A stretch of 64,000 nt of DNA from Pseudomonas fluorescens (GTDB lineage Bacteria > Pseudomonadota > Gammaproteobacteria > Pseudomonadales > Pseudomonadaceae): assembly GCF_902497855.1 (NCBI RefSeq), contig NZ_CABVHU010000014.1, forward strand, positions 1 to 64,000. Direction: 5' to 3'. Below are positions 25,916 to 35,042 of the stretch, in pieces. The position numbers and the translations under genes were made by a program. Within the stretch, counting starts at the first letter, position 1, and each line of letters starts with the position of its first letter. Below the pieces are notes generated by a model. It was not told where the DNA came from and made no database searches. It worked only from the letters and a program-made list of their open reading frames with translations.

Positions 25916-28216
25916 TCAGTGTTCCCCGACATCGACATCGTCGGCCAGACGATGACGTGCGCGTGCGCGCAGCGACAGATAGGCCAGCACACTGACCAAT
26001 GGAATGCACAGCGCGGTAATCAGCACCAGCAGAAACACATGCTGCGAGAGCATCCATTGCACGTACTTGAAGGGCCCGAGGTGACCGACGAAATACTGCT
26101 CGTCTGCCACCAGCGATTTGATGTGCTTGCCTTGAATCACGACAAGGCTGCCTTGCAGCGCCTGGGTATAGTCTTCGCCGCCGATCAGCGCATCCGTTGC
26201 TTCAATCAAGCCTTCCGGCCGTGCGCTGGCGATCAGCACCACGCTGCGCCCGCTTTTGAGAGGGGATTCGAAACCGGTCAGGTAGGTGCTGCTGCTTGCG
26301 CCTTTGAAGGTGAAAGTGCTGCGGGCCTGGCGCCGATTGGCAATCGGGTCGGGACTGATCCATTCGCGGATCCGCAGCGGTAGATCGGACAGGTCAAACC
26401 GCTGGCGGTCGCCCTCGACGCTGGCCGGCAAGTAGCTTGCCCATTGCTCCAGCAGCGGTTGGTTGGCGCCTGAAGCCAGGACGAGCAAGTCTTTATCCGC
26501 CAGCTCGCTGACCTGATCGGCCTGGGCTACGGTAACGGCAGTGGCGGGGTAACCGGTCGACTCGCCGAAGCGGCCCAGCACCGTCAGGTAGGCCGCCAGT
26601 TCGGTCGTGCCGGCATTGTCCGGCAGGATGACTGCCGATTCGGACAGGTCCGCCATGCGGGTGAACGGGAAACCGCCGTCCTTGAAGACGCCCAGGTTGG
26701 GCATCGCCATGAAGTGCTCGTAATGACGCAGGTCCAGGGTCGATTCCGGATCGATCATGCCACGCATGTTATCGAGGATGATGTCGCGGCATTCGCCTTG
26801 TTTGGTGTAGTCGTAGACGAAGCGCAGCTGCAAGCGTGACTGCAAGGCGACCGAGGTCAGCGGCAGCAACACGTTGGTTTCCTGAGCCAGGCTCGGGTCT
26901 TTTTTCAGCATGGCCAAAAGGCTTGCTCCGCCGCCCAGTTGCGCCACCGACGGCAAGGAAGCGGACTTCATGAAGCTGTCGTTGAAGCTCACCATCAAAC
27001 TCGAACCCGACACGCTCGGTGGTGGGGTGTAGCGATACTTGAGGTTCAGCTTGGCGCCGTCTTCCAACCAGTTGAACAAGTCCGGTGGCAGGCGCATGGG
27101 GACGGTGATTGCGCCTGGGTTGATGCCCGAAACATTCAACACTTTGGGGCCAACCAGTTCACCGAGCTTGACCAGGCGATCGGTAGGCAGCCAGTTCGGC
27201 GCGTCATAGGGCTTGCGTGGAACCAGCGTATCCATCTGGTCGATTTCCACGTGGCTGCCGGTGAGTGCCTGGCCGCCCAGCGTCAGTGCAGCCGCTGCGC
27301 GCTTGAGCGCTTGCGAATCGGAGCCCGAAACCACCAGCAGTTTGCCGAGCGGGTCATTGGGGTTGGCAACCATGGACAGGCTCGGGCCATCGGCCATTGG
27401 CACCTGCAAGCCGGGTATCTGCGAGCCATCGGCACTGCTGATGAAAACGATCGCGTTGCCTTGCTGCGGAATCTGGCCAAGGTTGGCCGTAAAGCGTGCG
27501 CCGCGATAGCTCGCCAATGCGCCCAGCCAGGAGGCCACCGTGCCGGCAGCTTCCAGGGTGGCGTTATCGGGCGCCCCGGCAAACACAAAGGGCATGTTCA
27601 GCACGCGAGCGTCGCGACGATCGAAGAATGGCAGCGGCAGCGACGATAGATCATCGGGCAAGTCGATTTTCGACACGCTCAGGCTCAGGCGGCTTTCGTT
27701 GCTGATCTTCGCCCACAGGCTGGAGTGCATCGGGTCTTCGCACGCCATGGTGTAGTGGCCGATAAACTGCAATCCGAGGCGGTTGAATTCGGTGATCAGG
27801 TGCGCAGGGATATCAACGGTGGTCTTTTGCAGCGTGCCGGCGTTCTCCTTGGGCAGCGGCAGGCTGGCGGCGACTTCGTCGTTGACCATGACGTTGAGCT
27901 GCGAAAGATCGCTCAGCAAGGCGGGCGAATAGGAATACTGCAAGATCACCTTGGCGCCTGTCACCACCTCATCGGCGCGCACGTCGAAGTTGACGCTGTC
28001 GGTCGCCTCCAGGCCGCGCAAGGTCATGGTGTAGTTTTTACCCAGCTCCTTGAGCGTCAGGTCGTAACGATCACCGTTCGCGGTGCCCGCTGCAGGAGTG
28101 GTTTCAGTGACCCCCCAGGCAGTCGAAGTCATGAGACCGGCGCTGAGCAGCGAAACGGCCATCAACATCAACGGGTAAGGTCGTGCATTGGCACGACGAA
28201 AGTGCTTGAAAGTCAT
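25916..28216 (-). CDS. wssC: WssC, BcsB-type cellulose synthase subunit
   Basis: The 766-residue protein has a signal peptide (LMAVSLLSAGLMTSTAWG), two repeats of carbohydrate-binding plus flavodoxin-like domains (for example MACEDPMHSSLWAKISNESRL-type region and TKQGECRDIILDNMRGMIDP), and one C-terminal TM anchor (HVFLLVLITALCIPLVSVLAYL). It pairs with WssB and guides the growing glucan chain in the periplasm. The ATG overlaps the wssB stop as TAATG. Confidence 0.94.
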   Translation of the reverse strand: MTFKHFRRANARPYPLMLMAVSLLSAGLMTSTAWGVTETTPAAGTANGDRYDLTLKELGKNYTMTLRGLEATDSVNFDVRADEVVTGAKVILQYSYSPALLSDLSQLNVMVNDEVAASLPLPKENAGTLQKTTVDIPAHLITEFNRLGLQFIGHYTMACEDPMHSSLWAKISNESRLSLSVSKIDLPDDLSSLPLPFFDRRDARVLNMPFVFAGAPDNATLEAAGTVASWLGALASYRGARFTANLGQIPQQGNAIVFISSADGSQIPGLQVPMADGPSLSMVANPNDPLGKLLVVSGSDSQALKRAAAALTLGGQALTGSHVEIDQMDTLVPRKPYDAPNWLPTDRLVKLGELVGPKVLNVSGINPGAITVPMRLPPDLFNWLEDGAKLNLKYRYTPPPSVSGSSLMVSFNDSFMKSASLPSVAQLGGGASLLAMLKKDPSLAQETNVLLPLTSVALQSRLQLRFVYDYTKQGECRDIILDNMRGMIDPESTLDLRHYEHFMAMPNLGVFKDGGFPFTRMADLSESAVILPDNAGTTELAAYLTVLGRFGESTGYPATAVTVAQADQVSELADKDLLVLASGANQPLLEQWASYLPASVEGDRQRFDLSDLPLRIREWISPDPIANRRQARSTFTFKGASSSTYLTGFESPLKSGRSVVLIASARPEGLIEATDALIGGEDYTQALQGSLVVIQGKHIKSLVADEQYFVGHLGPFKYVQWMLSQHVFLLVLITALCIPLVSVLAYLSLRARARHRLADDVDVGEH

Positions 28217-30411
28217 TACTGATCCAGAAGAGGTTCGACGGCCTGAGGCACAGCACGTCGGCGCTTGAAAAGAAGACTGGTTTCTTTTGCAGTAGCTTTG
28301 AACAGTTCGAGAATGCCGCGGACACCAATCAGGCTGATGTCTCGCAAGGCCCCCAGCGGGGTATCGACCTCGCCATTGCCCCAGGTCGATGCCCAGGTAT
28401 CGGCGCGCGAGAAAGTCAGACGCACCAGCTCGCTTTGTTGGCGCAAGGTCATGTGATCGAATTGGGCACCGATCATTGTCTCGTTGCTGAACGCTACAGT
28501 GGCCGGGAACAGGCTGGTTTGACTATTGCGGATGAGGGCGACCTGGATCTGCTCGCCACTGGCGAACCGGCTGCCGTCGCACACGTTGATACCCAACCCT
28601 TTCTGCGAGAAGTCCTGGGTGACACCGTCGATTTCACTGCCGTCGGCACGCAGAATCTTGACCGGCAGATCGGCGCGTACACGCGGCTCGGAGCGAATCT
28701 GCCGGGTTTCGCTGGCGACGGCCACCGATGCGCTGGTGATGACGATGTTGTAGACCGTCCAGGCCAGGTTGATCAGTACGGTGATGAGGGTATCGCCTGC
28801 ACCCCAGATCAGTTCGTACGTACCGAAGGCCAAGCCGGTCAAGTTCAGCAGCAACAGGATGATATAGGGGCGTGCCAGCTTCCATTCGAAGTATTCCTTG
28901 TCGATGATCCCGCCTTTGTCGGTCACGTTGAAACCGCCGAACTTGGGATTCACCAAGGCCATCAGCACAGGCCGCATGATGTACCAGGCCAGTACCGTCT
29001 CGTAGACCTCGTTCCAGAACGAGTGACGGAATCGACCCTGAATGCGCGAGTTGGTCAGGCTGGCGTGGACGATATGCGGTAACACGTAGGCCATGATCAT
29101 CAGCGCCGAAGCGTGGTAAATCTGGGCGTCGAAGACCAGATAGGCCAAGGGCGCGGTCAGGAACACCAGACGCGGCAAGCCATAGAAAAAGTGCAGCATG
29201 GCGTTCGAATAGCAGATGCGCTGCCCCAGGCTCAGGCCCTTGCCGAGCAGTGGGTTGTCGGTCCGGAAAATCTGCGCCATGCCTCGTGCCCAGCGGATCC
29301 GCTGGCTGATGTGACGCGACAGGCTTTCGGTCGCCAGCCCCGCAGCCTGCGGGATGGCCAGGTATGCGGTGTTGTAGCCGGCGCGGTTGAGCTTGAGGGC
29401 CGTGTGGGCGTCCTCGGTCACGGTCTCGATGGCCACGCCGCCGACTTCTTCCAGAGGGGCCCGGCGGATGACTGCGCAGGAGCCACAGAAAAAGGTCGCA
29501 TTCCACAAGTCGTTGCCGTCCTGGACCAAACCGTAGAACAACTCACCTTCGTTGGGGACGGTACGGAAAGTGTCCAGGTTTTTTTCGAACGGGTCCGGCG
29601 AGAAGAAAAAGTGCGGCGTCTGCAGCATCGCCAGCTTCGGATCCTTCAGGAACCAACCGATGCTGATTTGCAGAAAAGAGCGGGTGGGCACGTGGTCGGC
29701 GTCGAAAATGGCGATGTACTCGCCAGTGGTAGCCTTCAGCGCTTCGTTCAGGTTGCCGGCCTTGGCGTGACGGTTGTTGTCGCGAACGATGTAGTTCACC
29801 CCGACCTGCCGGCAAAACACTTTGAAGTCTTCACGACGGCCGTCATCGAGCACGTGCACGCGCAGCTTGTCCTTGGGCCAGTCGATGGCCTGGGCGGCAA
29901 AGATCGTCAGCTTCACGATGCCGAGGGATTCGTTGTACGAGGGGATAAACACATCGACCACCGGCCATTCAGCCGGAGGGGCGGTCAACAGTATGGGTTT
30001 GCGCTGCAGGGGCCAGGCGGTTTGCAGGTAACCGAACAACAGCACCACCAGGGCATACAGCTCGGCCAGTACCAGGCCGTAGCCGAAGAACATGTCCAGC
30101 CAGGTTTCAAAACCCAGGGTCGAGGTCAACCGCCAGTACATGTAGCGCAAGGACGCCACCACCGAGAACACAATCATCGCCAGCGCCGGCAGGCGCCCCG
30201 GGATCTTGCGGATCAGCAGGATCGAGCCGAAGCACAGCAGGGCAAAGAAGGCCTGGCTTTCCAGGTCCAGCGGCGCACAAATCATCGCGATCATCAACAG
30301 CCCGGCAATCAGGCAGGCGCCGGCCTTGAGCAGCAGGCTCGCGGTGGGCGGCAGCTTTTCCAGGCGCGCAAAAAGCGTGTCGAGCCATTGCTCTGAATTG
30401 GGATTGCTCAT
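28216..30411 (-). CDS. wssB: WssB, BcsA-type cellulose synthase catalytic subunit (GT2 + PilZ)
   Basis: The 731-residue inner-membrane enzyme polymerises UDP-glucose. The GT2 signatures are present: FDADHVPT, TEDAHTALKL and QRIRWARGM. Several TM helices flank the catalytic domain. The C-terminal PilZ domain carries the arginine-rich RSEPRVR stretch and DFSQKG (DxSxxG), so activation by c-di-GMP is expected. The ATG overlaps the wssA stop as ATGA. Some BcsA proteins are longer at the N-terminus. Confidence 0.96.
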   Translation of the reverse strand: MSNPNSEQWLDTLFARLEKLPPTASLLLKAGACLIAGLLMIAMICAPLDLESQAFFALLCFGSILLIRKIPGRLPALAMIVFSVVASLRYMYWRLTSTLGFETWLDMFFGYGLVLAELYALVVLLFGYLQTAWPLQRKPILLTAPPAEWPVVDVFIPSYNESLGIVKLTIFAAQAIDWPKDKLRVHVLDDGRREDFKVFCRQVGVNYIVRDNNRHAKAGNLNEALKATTGEYIAIFDADHVPTRSFLQISIGWFLKDPKLAMLQTPHFFFSPDPFEKNLDTFRTVPNEGELFYGLVQDGNDLWNATFFCGSCAVIRRAPLEEVGGVAIETVTEDAHTALKLNRAGYNTAYLAIPQAAGLATESLSRHISQRIRWARGMAQIFRTDNPLLGKGLSLGQRICYSNAMLHFFYGLPRLVFLTAPLAYLVFDAQIYHASALMIMAYVLPHIVHASLTNSRIQGRFRHSFWNEVYETVLAWYIMRPVLMALVNPKFGGFNVTDKGGIIDKEYFEWKLARPYIILLLLNLTGLAFGTYELIWGAGDTLITVLINLAWTVYNIVITSASVAVASETRQIRSEPRVRADLPVKILRADGSEIDGVTQDFSQKGLGINVCDGSRFASGEQIQVALIRNSQTSLFPATVAFSNETMIGAQFDHMTLRQQSELVRLTFSRADTWASTWGNGEVDTPLGALRDISLIGVRGILELFKATAKETSLLFKRRRAVPQAVEPLLDQ

Positions 30412-31640
30412 GAAAGTGACGACTCATGTACCTGTGCGTGTGAAAGCAGGCCTGAAAGCGCCTTGGCAATCTCTTGAATGTCCTGACAACCCTGGCTGAG
30501 CGGCACTTGGTCCATCGGGTTACATTCGTAGGCCAGGGCTTCACGGATACTGCGGTCCAGATGAACGACGCCCAGCGGGCGTATTCCCAAACCCTGTTTC
30601 AGCACTTCGCCCATGTCCATGCTGAAGCCATGGGTGGGGTCCAGCTGATTGATGATGCAGTGCAGCGTCGGTGGATGAAGTTTGCCCAGGCAAGGTTCGA
30701 GCCTGCGCATCATTTGATCCAGCGCGCGGTAGGAGGCGGCATCAGGCAGCATGACGAGCACCAGGTGATCGGCGATATCCAGCGCTTGCTGCAGGCTTTC
30801 GTCAGTGCCGGCGGGCAGATCCAGGATCACCACGTCTTTGTCGCTCAATTCCATGCGCTGCAATTGTTGGAACAACCAGCGGCCATCGTTGGCCACGGTT
30901 TGCTGCATGCGTTGCAAGTCCGTGACAGCGGTCTTGCCGTAAGGCACAAACTGGCAATTACCAAGGCCTGGCAGGCAAACATCGCGCCAGTTCCTGTCTT
31001 CCAGGCACGCCTGGGCAATGCCCGGTACGGCTTGCTGAATGCCGAAATGGAATTGCAGTGCATTCTGCGGGTCCAGATCGACGGCAAACACTTGACCGCC
31101 CTCGCGGGGGTGCAAGGTGCTGGCCAGCATCGACGTCAGCGTACTTCTGCCCGCGCCTCCCTTGGCCGACACTACGGCCACTATCCGGGCCTTGATCCGC
31201 ACAGGGGCCACCGGGACTTCCTGGCTCTGAGTACTCAGGCGCGCTTGAGCGGCCTTTTCCAGCAGGCTGCGCAAAGAAGCAGGGGCGGATGCTTGAATGG
31301 ACTGGGCAAAGACCCTTTCAGGCGAAGGCTTCTCGGCAATGGGCTCGGCGGGCAACGGTTCTGAGGCCGTCGGAATGTTGACATCGACGTCGAGCACGGC
31401 GTCAATGGCCGCCTGTATTTTGGCAGATGCCTCGAGGGTCGTTTCAACGGTTGGGATCGGCGCAGTCTGCGCAGGTATGGGATCGGGAACCAGTACAGGG
31501 GAAGCAGGCTTTATCGGCAGGCGCCCCAATGGCACGAGCGGCTGTTCCTGATAGTCGTAGTGCGGCTCTATTTCTTTATAGCTATCCGCACTTGCCCCGA
31601 ATGAGCTGAACAATATTGCAATGTCGTCTGCGCGATTCAT
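30408..31640 (-). CDS. wssA: WssA, BcsQ/MinD-like ATPase with N-terminal extension
   Basis: The 410-residue protein starts MNRADDIAILFSSFGASADS, a DDIxxLFxxFG motif that I recall from BcsR/BcsP-type accessory proteins. A Pro-rich linker follows (about 40-180), then a BcsQ/YhjQ-type MinD domain (from about 185) with the deviant P-loop SAKGGAGRST and VILDLPAGTDES. BcsQ proteins help to place or assemble the synthase. It is the first wss gene. The ATG at 31640 was chosen over an upstream in-frame start because the intervening residues are not family-like. Confidence 0.88.
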   Translation of the reverse strand: MNRADDIAILFSSFGASADSYKEIEPHYDYQEQPLVPLGRLPIKPASPVLVPDPIPAQTAPIPTVETTLEASAKIQAAIDAVLDVDVNIPTASEPLPAEPIAEKPSPERVFAQSIQASAPASLRSLLEKAAQARLSTQSQEVPVAPVRIKARIVAVVSAKGGAGRSTLTSMLASTLHPREGGQVFAVDLDPQNALQFHFGIQQAVPGIAQACLEDRNWRDVCLPGLGNCQFVPYGKTAVTDLQRMQQTVANDGRWLFQQLQRMELSDKDVVILDLPAGTDESLQQALDIADHLVLVMLPDAASYRALDQMMRRLEPCLGKLHPPTLHCIINQLDPTHGFSMDMGEVLKQGLGIRPLGVVHLDRSIREALAYECNPMDQVPLSQGCQDIQEIAKALSGLLSHAQVHESSLS

Positions 31641-31767
31641 GGAGTAGCCCCGTTCCTGCCTTCGGCGATCTGAAAATTTTCTTAGGCAGATTCGACCTAA
31701 ATCACACACACACAAATACCCATATTCACGGCGGAATCTGGGGATAGGGTGATGTCAGAGTGATGGT

Positions 31768-31781
31768 GTCAATAATTTGCT
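31768..31781. promoter_or_regulatory. FleQ-box-like site upstream of wssA
   Basis: GTCAATAATTTGCT agrees with 11 of 14 positions of the FleQ consensus as I remember it (GTCAATAAATTGAC). It lies about 128 bases upstream of the wssA start. FleQ is a c-di-GMP-responsive regulator of matrix operons in Pseudomonas. Confidence 0.4.
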
Positions 31782-31805
31782 GTCAGAGCTACTTTTTTTT
31801 CAATC

Positions 31806-31861
31806 AAGCGAAGAGTCAATTTTTTTGAGTCAAAAAAATGTCATTTCATTCGCTTTTTTTT
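31806..31861. promoter_or_regulatory. AT-tract palindrome within a longer stem in the wss control region
   Basis: A 21-base perfect dyad (31819-31839, seven T then GAGTC then seven A) is framed by AAGCGAA (31806-31812) and TTCGCTT (31849-31855), the latter running into eight T. On the plus strand it resembles a terminator, but no plus-strand gene ends here. It could be a bent-DNA or protein-binding site. Confidence 0.4.
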
Positions 31862-32216
31862 GATGCACTGATCAGGGAAATCATTTTCCGGAACCGTCGC
31901 TATAAGAGTTATCGCGAGCCCTTCTAAGAGAGCGGCATCTTACTGCTTGGCGCGATCGAATAGATTACCTGCGTCTGTATTTTTTCTTTTTCTGAAGAAA
32001 TTTCCGACACAAGGAAACGACTGCTATCTACATACATCTTAAAAAGGCCATATCGTTATTCGCTAACGGTATTTAAATTTCATTTCTTATATCTATAAAG
32101 TCACTCTCCTGCGTACCTGCCGACCAATCGGCGCGCCGCACGACACGAACCAACACGGGACCTCCGTGAGATTCTGATCGGCGCGCGCCCTCGAGCGCCG
32201 TGCGTGGGAGTGATTT

Positions 32217-33113
32217 ATGTCTGCAGCTACCGCCAGTCCAAGCGCCGCGACCATCGCGCCGCAAACCTTCGAAATTCGCCCGTTCAATGGTGCCGTCGGT
32301 GCCGAAATCATCGGTCTCGACCTGTCCCGCCCGATCAATGACCAGGACTTTGCTCGCATTCACCGCGCGCACCTGGATCATCATGTCGTGGTGTTCCGCG
32401 ATCAGCGCATCACCCCCGAGCAGCAAATTGCCTTCAGCCGCCGGTTCGGAGTGTTGCAGATCCACGTGCTCAAACAGTTCCTGCTGGCCGGGCACCCGGA
32501 AATTCTCATCGTTTCCAACATCATCGAAAACGGCCAGTCCATCGGCCTCGGCGACGCCGGCAAGTTCTGGCACTCCGATCTTTCCTATAAAGAACTGCCG
32601 AGCCTGGGCTCGATGCTGCATGCCCAGGAACTGCCCTCCGAAGGCGGCGACACCTTGTTCGCCGACATGCACAAAGCCTGGGACAACCTGCCGGAGGCCC
32701 TGCGCAAAGCCGTCGAAGGTCGCTCGGCGGCGCACTCCTACACGGCGCGCTACAGCGAGACCAAATTCGAAGGCAACTGGCGGCCGACCCTGACGCCTGA
32801 GCAACTTGCTCAGGTCTCGGAAGTGGTACACCCGATCGTGCGCACCCACCCGGAAAACGGCCGCAAGGCGTTGTTCGTCAGCGAAGGCTTCACCACCCGC
32901 ATCGTCGGTTTGCCGGAAGACGAGAGCCAGCCACTGCTCGCCGAGCTCTACGCCCATAGCGTGCTGCCGCAGAACATCTATCGCCATCAATGGCAGGCCC
33001 ACGACCTGGTGTTCTGGGACAACCGCTCGCTGATCCACCTTGCCGCCGGCTGCCCGAGCCATCTGCGCCGCAAGCTGTATCGCACCACCATCCAGGGCGA
33101 CGCGCCTTTCTGA
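32217..33113 (+). CDS. TauD/TfdA-family Fe(II)/2-oxoglutarate dioxygenase
   Basis: The 298-residue enzyme has the complete metal site H119-x-D121 (FWHSDLSY) and H274 (DNRSLIHLAAG) and a late arginine for 2-oxoglutarate (RRKLYRTTIQG). TauD relatives hydroxylate a carbon next to a sulfonate, sulfate or similar group, so that the molecule falls apart. The sequence does not closely recall TauD or AtsK, so the substrate is open. It stands 17 bases ahead of a binding-protein gene, in an operon with a sulfonate-type ABC importer, which suggests use of an organosulfur source. Confidence 0.9.
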   Translation: MSAATASPSAATIAPQTFEIRPFNGAVGAEIIGLDLSRPINDQDFARIHRAHLDHHVVVFRDQRITPEQQIAFSRRFGVLQIHVLKQFLLAGHPEILIVSNIIENGQSIGLGDAGKFWHSDLSYKELPSLGSMLHAQELPSEGGDTLFADMHKAWDNLPEALRKAVEGRSAAHSYTARYSETKFEGNWRPTLTPEQLAQVSEVVHPIVRTHPENGRKALFVSEGFTTRIVGLPEDESQPLLAELYAHSVLPQNIYRHQWQAHDLVFWDNRSLIHLAAGCPSHLRRKLYRTTIQGDAPF

Positions 33114-33130
33114 TTTGTCGGAGAATTTAT

Positions 33131-34156
33131 ATGTCCAGACGTCTTTCATTTGCACCCTTGGCTGCGGCCATCGGCCTGGGTTTCAGCCTGATCGCCGGCA
33201 GCCTGGTGGCGCCGACCGTGGCCCGGGCCGAAGGTGAAATCCGCATTGCCGAACAGTTCGGCATTGTTTACCTGTTGCTCAACGTCGTGCGCGATCAGCA
33301 CCTGATAGAAAAATACGGCAAGCAGGAAGGCATCGACATCAAGGTCGACTGGACCCAGCTCTCCGGTGGTGCGGCGGTCAACGATGCGTTGCTCTCCGGT
33401 TCCATCGACATTGCCGGTGCGGGCGTTGGTCCGTTGCTGACTATCTGGGACCGTACCCACGGCAAGCAGAACGTCAAGGCCGTAGCTTCTCTGGGTAACT
33501 TCCCTTACTACCTGGTGAGCAACAATCCCAAGGTCAAGACCATCGCCGACTTCACCGAGAAGGACCGCATCGCGGTGCCGGCGGTGGGGGTCTCGGTGCA
33601 GTCACGCTTTCTGCAGTACGCGGCCGCGAAGCAGTGGGGCGACAAGGAATTCAACCGCCTCGACAAGTACACCATCGCCGTTCCGCACCCCGACGCCACG
33701 GCGGCACTGATCGCTGGCGGCACCGAATTGAGCGGGCACTTCTCCAATCCGCCATTCCAGGATCAGGCGCTGGCCAATCCCAACGTGCATGTGGTGCTGA
33801 ACACCTACGACCTGCTCGGCCCGAACTCGCCGACGGTGCTGTTCGCCACCGAGAAGTTCCGCAACGAGAACCCGAAGACCTACAAGGCCTTCGTCGAGGC
33901 GTTGACCGAAGCGGCGCAATTCGCCCAGAACGATAAAGGCGCGGCGGCCGACACTTACATCCGCGTGACCAAGGCGAAAATCGATCGCGCTGCGCTGTTG
34001 AAAATCATCGACAACCCGCAGTTCGAATTCAGCGTCACGCCAAAAAACACTTACCCGTTGGCCGAGTTCCTCTACCGGGTCGGCGCGATCAAGAACAAAC
34101 CGGATTCGTGGAAGGACTATTTCTTCCAGGATGCCAAACCACTGCAAGGGAGCTGA
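33131..34156 (+). CDS. ABC transporter substrate-binding protein (nitrate/sulfonate/taurine type)
   Basis: The 341-residue periplasmic protein has a signal peptide ending near TVARAEG and the NMT1/SsuA-like fold (IDIKVDWTQLSGGAAVNDALLSG is typical, followed by IDIAGAGVGPLL). It should bind the compound used by the neighbouring dioxygenase. The ATG at 33131 has CGGAG eight bases upstream; longer starts lie inside the dioxygenase gene. Confidence 0.9.
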   Translation: MSRRLSFAPLAAAIGLGFSLIAGSLVAPTVARAEGEIRIAEQFGIVYLLLNVVRDQHLIEKYGKQEGIDIKVDWTQLSGGAAVNDALLSGSIDIAGAGVGPLLTIWDRTHGKQNVKAVASLGNFPYYLVSNNPKVKTIADFTEKDRIAVPAVGVSVQSRFLQYAAAKQWGDKEFNRLDKYTIAVPHPDATAALIAGGTELSGHFSNPPFQDQALANPNVHVVLNTYDLLGPNSPTVLFATEKFRNENPKTYKAFVEALTEAAQFAQNDKGAAADTYIRVTKAKIDRAALLKIIDNPQFEFSVTPKNTYPLAEFLYRVGAIKNKPDSWKDYFFQDAKPLQGS

Positions 34157-34161
34157 TCGAG

Positions 34162-35022
34162 ATGAACGCCCCTTTGCAAGGCCACACGGCCAGCAACCCG
34201 ATCATGGCAGCCCAGGCGCTGCTGTCGGTCGACAAGGTCAGCCTGGAATACCGCACGCCGCAACGTGTGGTTCGGGCGACGCATCAGGTCAGTTTCGACA
34301 TCGATCCGGCCGATCGCTTTGTGCTGCTCGGGCCGTCCGGTTGCGGCAAATCGACCTTGCTCAAGGCCGTCGCCGGATTCATCCAGCCCTGCGAGGGCGA
34401 CATTCGGCTACAAGGGCAAATCGTCACTGCGCCGGGGCCCGACCGTATCGTGGTGTTCCAGGAGTTCGATCAGCTACCGCCGTGGAAAACCGTCAAACAG
34501 AACGTGATGTTTCCGTTGCTGGCCTCACGAACCCTAAAGAAAAAGGACGCCGAAGAACGGGCGCTGCACTATCTGGAGAAGGTCGGCCTCGCCGCGTTTG
34601 CCGATGCCTACCCGCACACTTTGTCCGGCGGAATGAAGGCGCGGGTCGCGATCGCCCGGGCATTGGCGATGCAGCCGAAAATCCTCCTGATGGACGAACC
34701 CTTCGCCGCGCTTGATGCGCTGACCCGGCGCAAGATGCAGGAAGAGTTGCTGCTGCTTTGGGAAGAGGTGCGCTTCACGTTGCTGTTCGTCACTCACTCC
34801 ATCGAAGAAGCGCTGGTGGTAGGCAATCGGATTTTGCTGCTGTCACCCCATCCGGGTCGCGTGCGGGCCGAAGTCCACAGCCATCAATACGATTTGCACA
34901 GCCTTGGTGGCGTGGCGTTTCAAGAATCGGCACGACGCATTCATCGCTTGTTGTTCGATGAAGGCCCGTCACCGGAAACCGCGCGCGAGCTGGATTTTGC
35001 CGATATCCGCATCGCTTATTGA
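34162..35022 (+). CDS. ABC transporter ATP-binding protein (SsuB/TauB type)
   Basis: The 286-residue ATPase has Walker A GPSGCGKST, signature LSGGMKARVAIARAL, Walker B ILLMDEPFAALD and the switch histidine in VTHSIEEA. It has a slightly long C-terminal tail after the ATPase core. The ATG at 34162 follows the binding-protein stop by five bases, with GGGAG upstream. Confidence 0.93.
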   Translation: MNAPLQGHTASNPIMAAQALLSVDKVSLEYRTPQRVVRATHQVSFDIDPADRFVLLGPSGCGKSTLLKAVAGFIQPCEGDIRLQGQIVTAPGPDRIVVFQEFDQLPPWKTVKQNVMFPLLASRTLKKKDAEERALHYLEKVGLAAFADAYPHTLSGGMKARVAIARALAMQPKILLMDEPFAALDALTRRKMQEELLLLWEEVRFTLLFVTHSIEEALVVGNRILLLSPHPGRVRAEVHSHQYDLHSLGGVAFQESARRIHRLLFDEGPSPETARELDFADIRIAY

Positions 35023-35042
35023 GCCATTGAGAGGAGTGCCCG

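Larger units (their letters stand above)
31641..32216. other. AT-rich intergenic control region between wssA and the dioxygenase gene
   Basis: This 576-base stretch separates two divergent transcription units and is clearly richer in A/T than its surroundings. It contains the FleQ-like site and the AT-tract palindrome, plus a small CGTTA/TAACG hairpin near 32055-32069 and TATAAA near 32093, about 120 bases before the dioxygenase start. I see no gene in it. Confidence 0.6.

Noticed and set aside
31806..31861. Intrinsic terminator on the plus strand
   Set aside because: The hairpin with T-run fits the shape, but no plus-strand gene lies upstream for it to end, so a regulatory role is at least as likely.
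32217..33113. Naming the dioxygenase gene tauD or atsK
   Set aside because: Only the general TauD/TfdA motifs agree; the sequence around them is not close to either from memory.
32073..33155. 360-codon reading frame antisense to the TauD-like gene
   Set aside because: The dioxygenase has intact active-site residues on the plus strand and good context.
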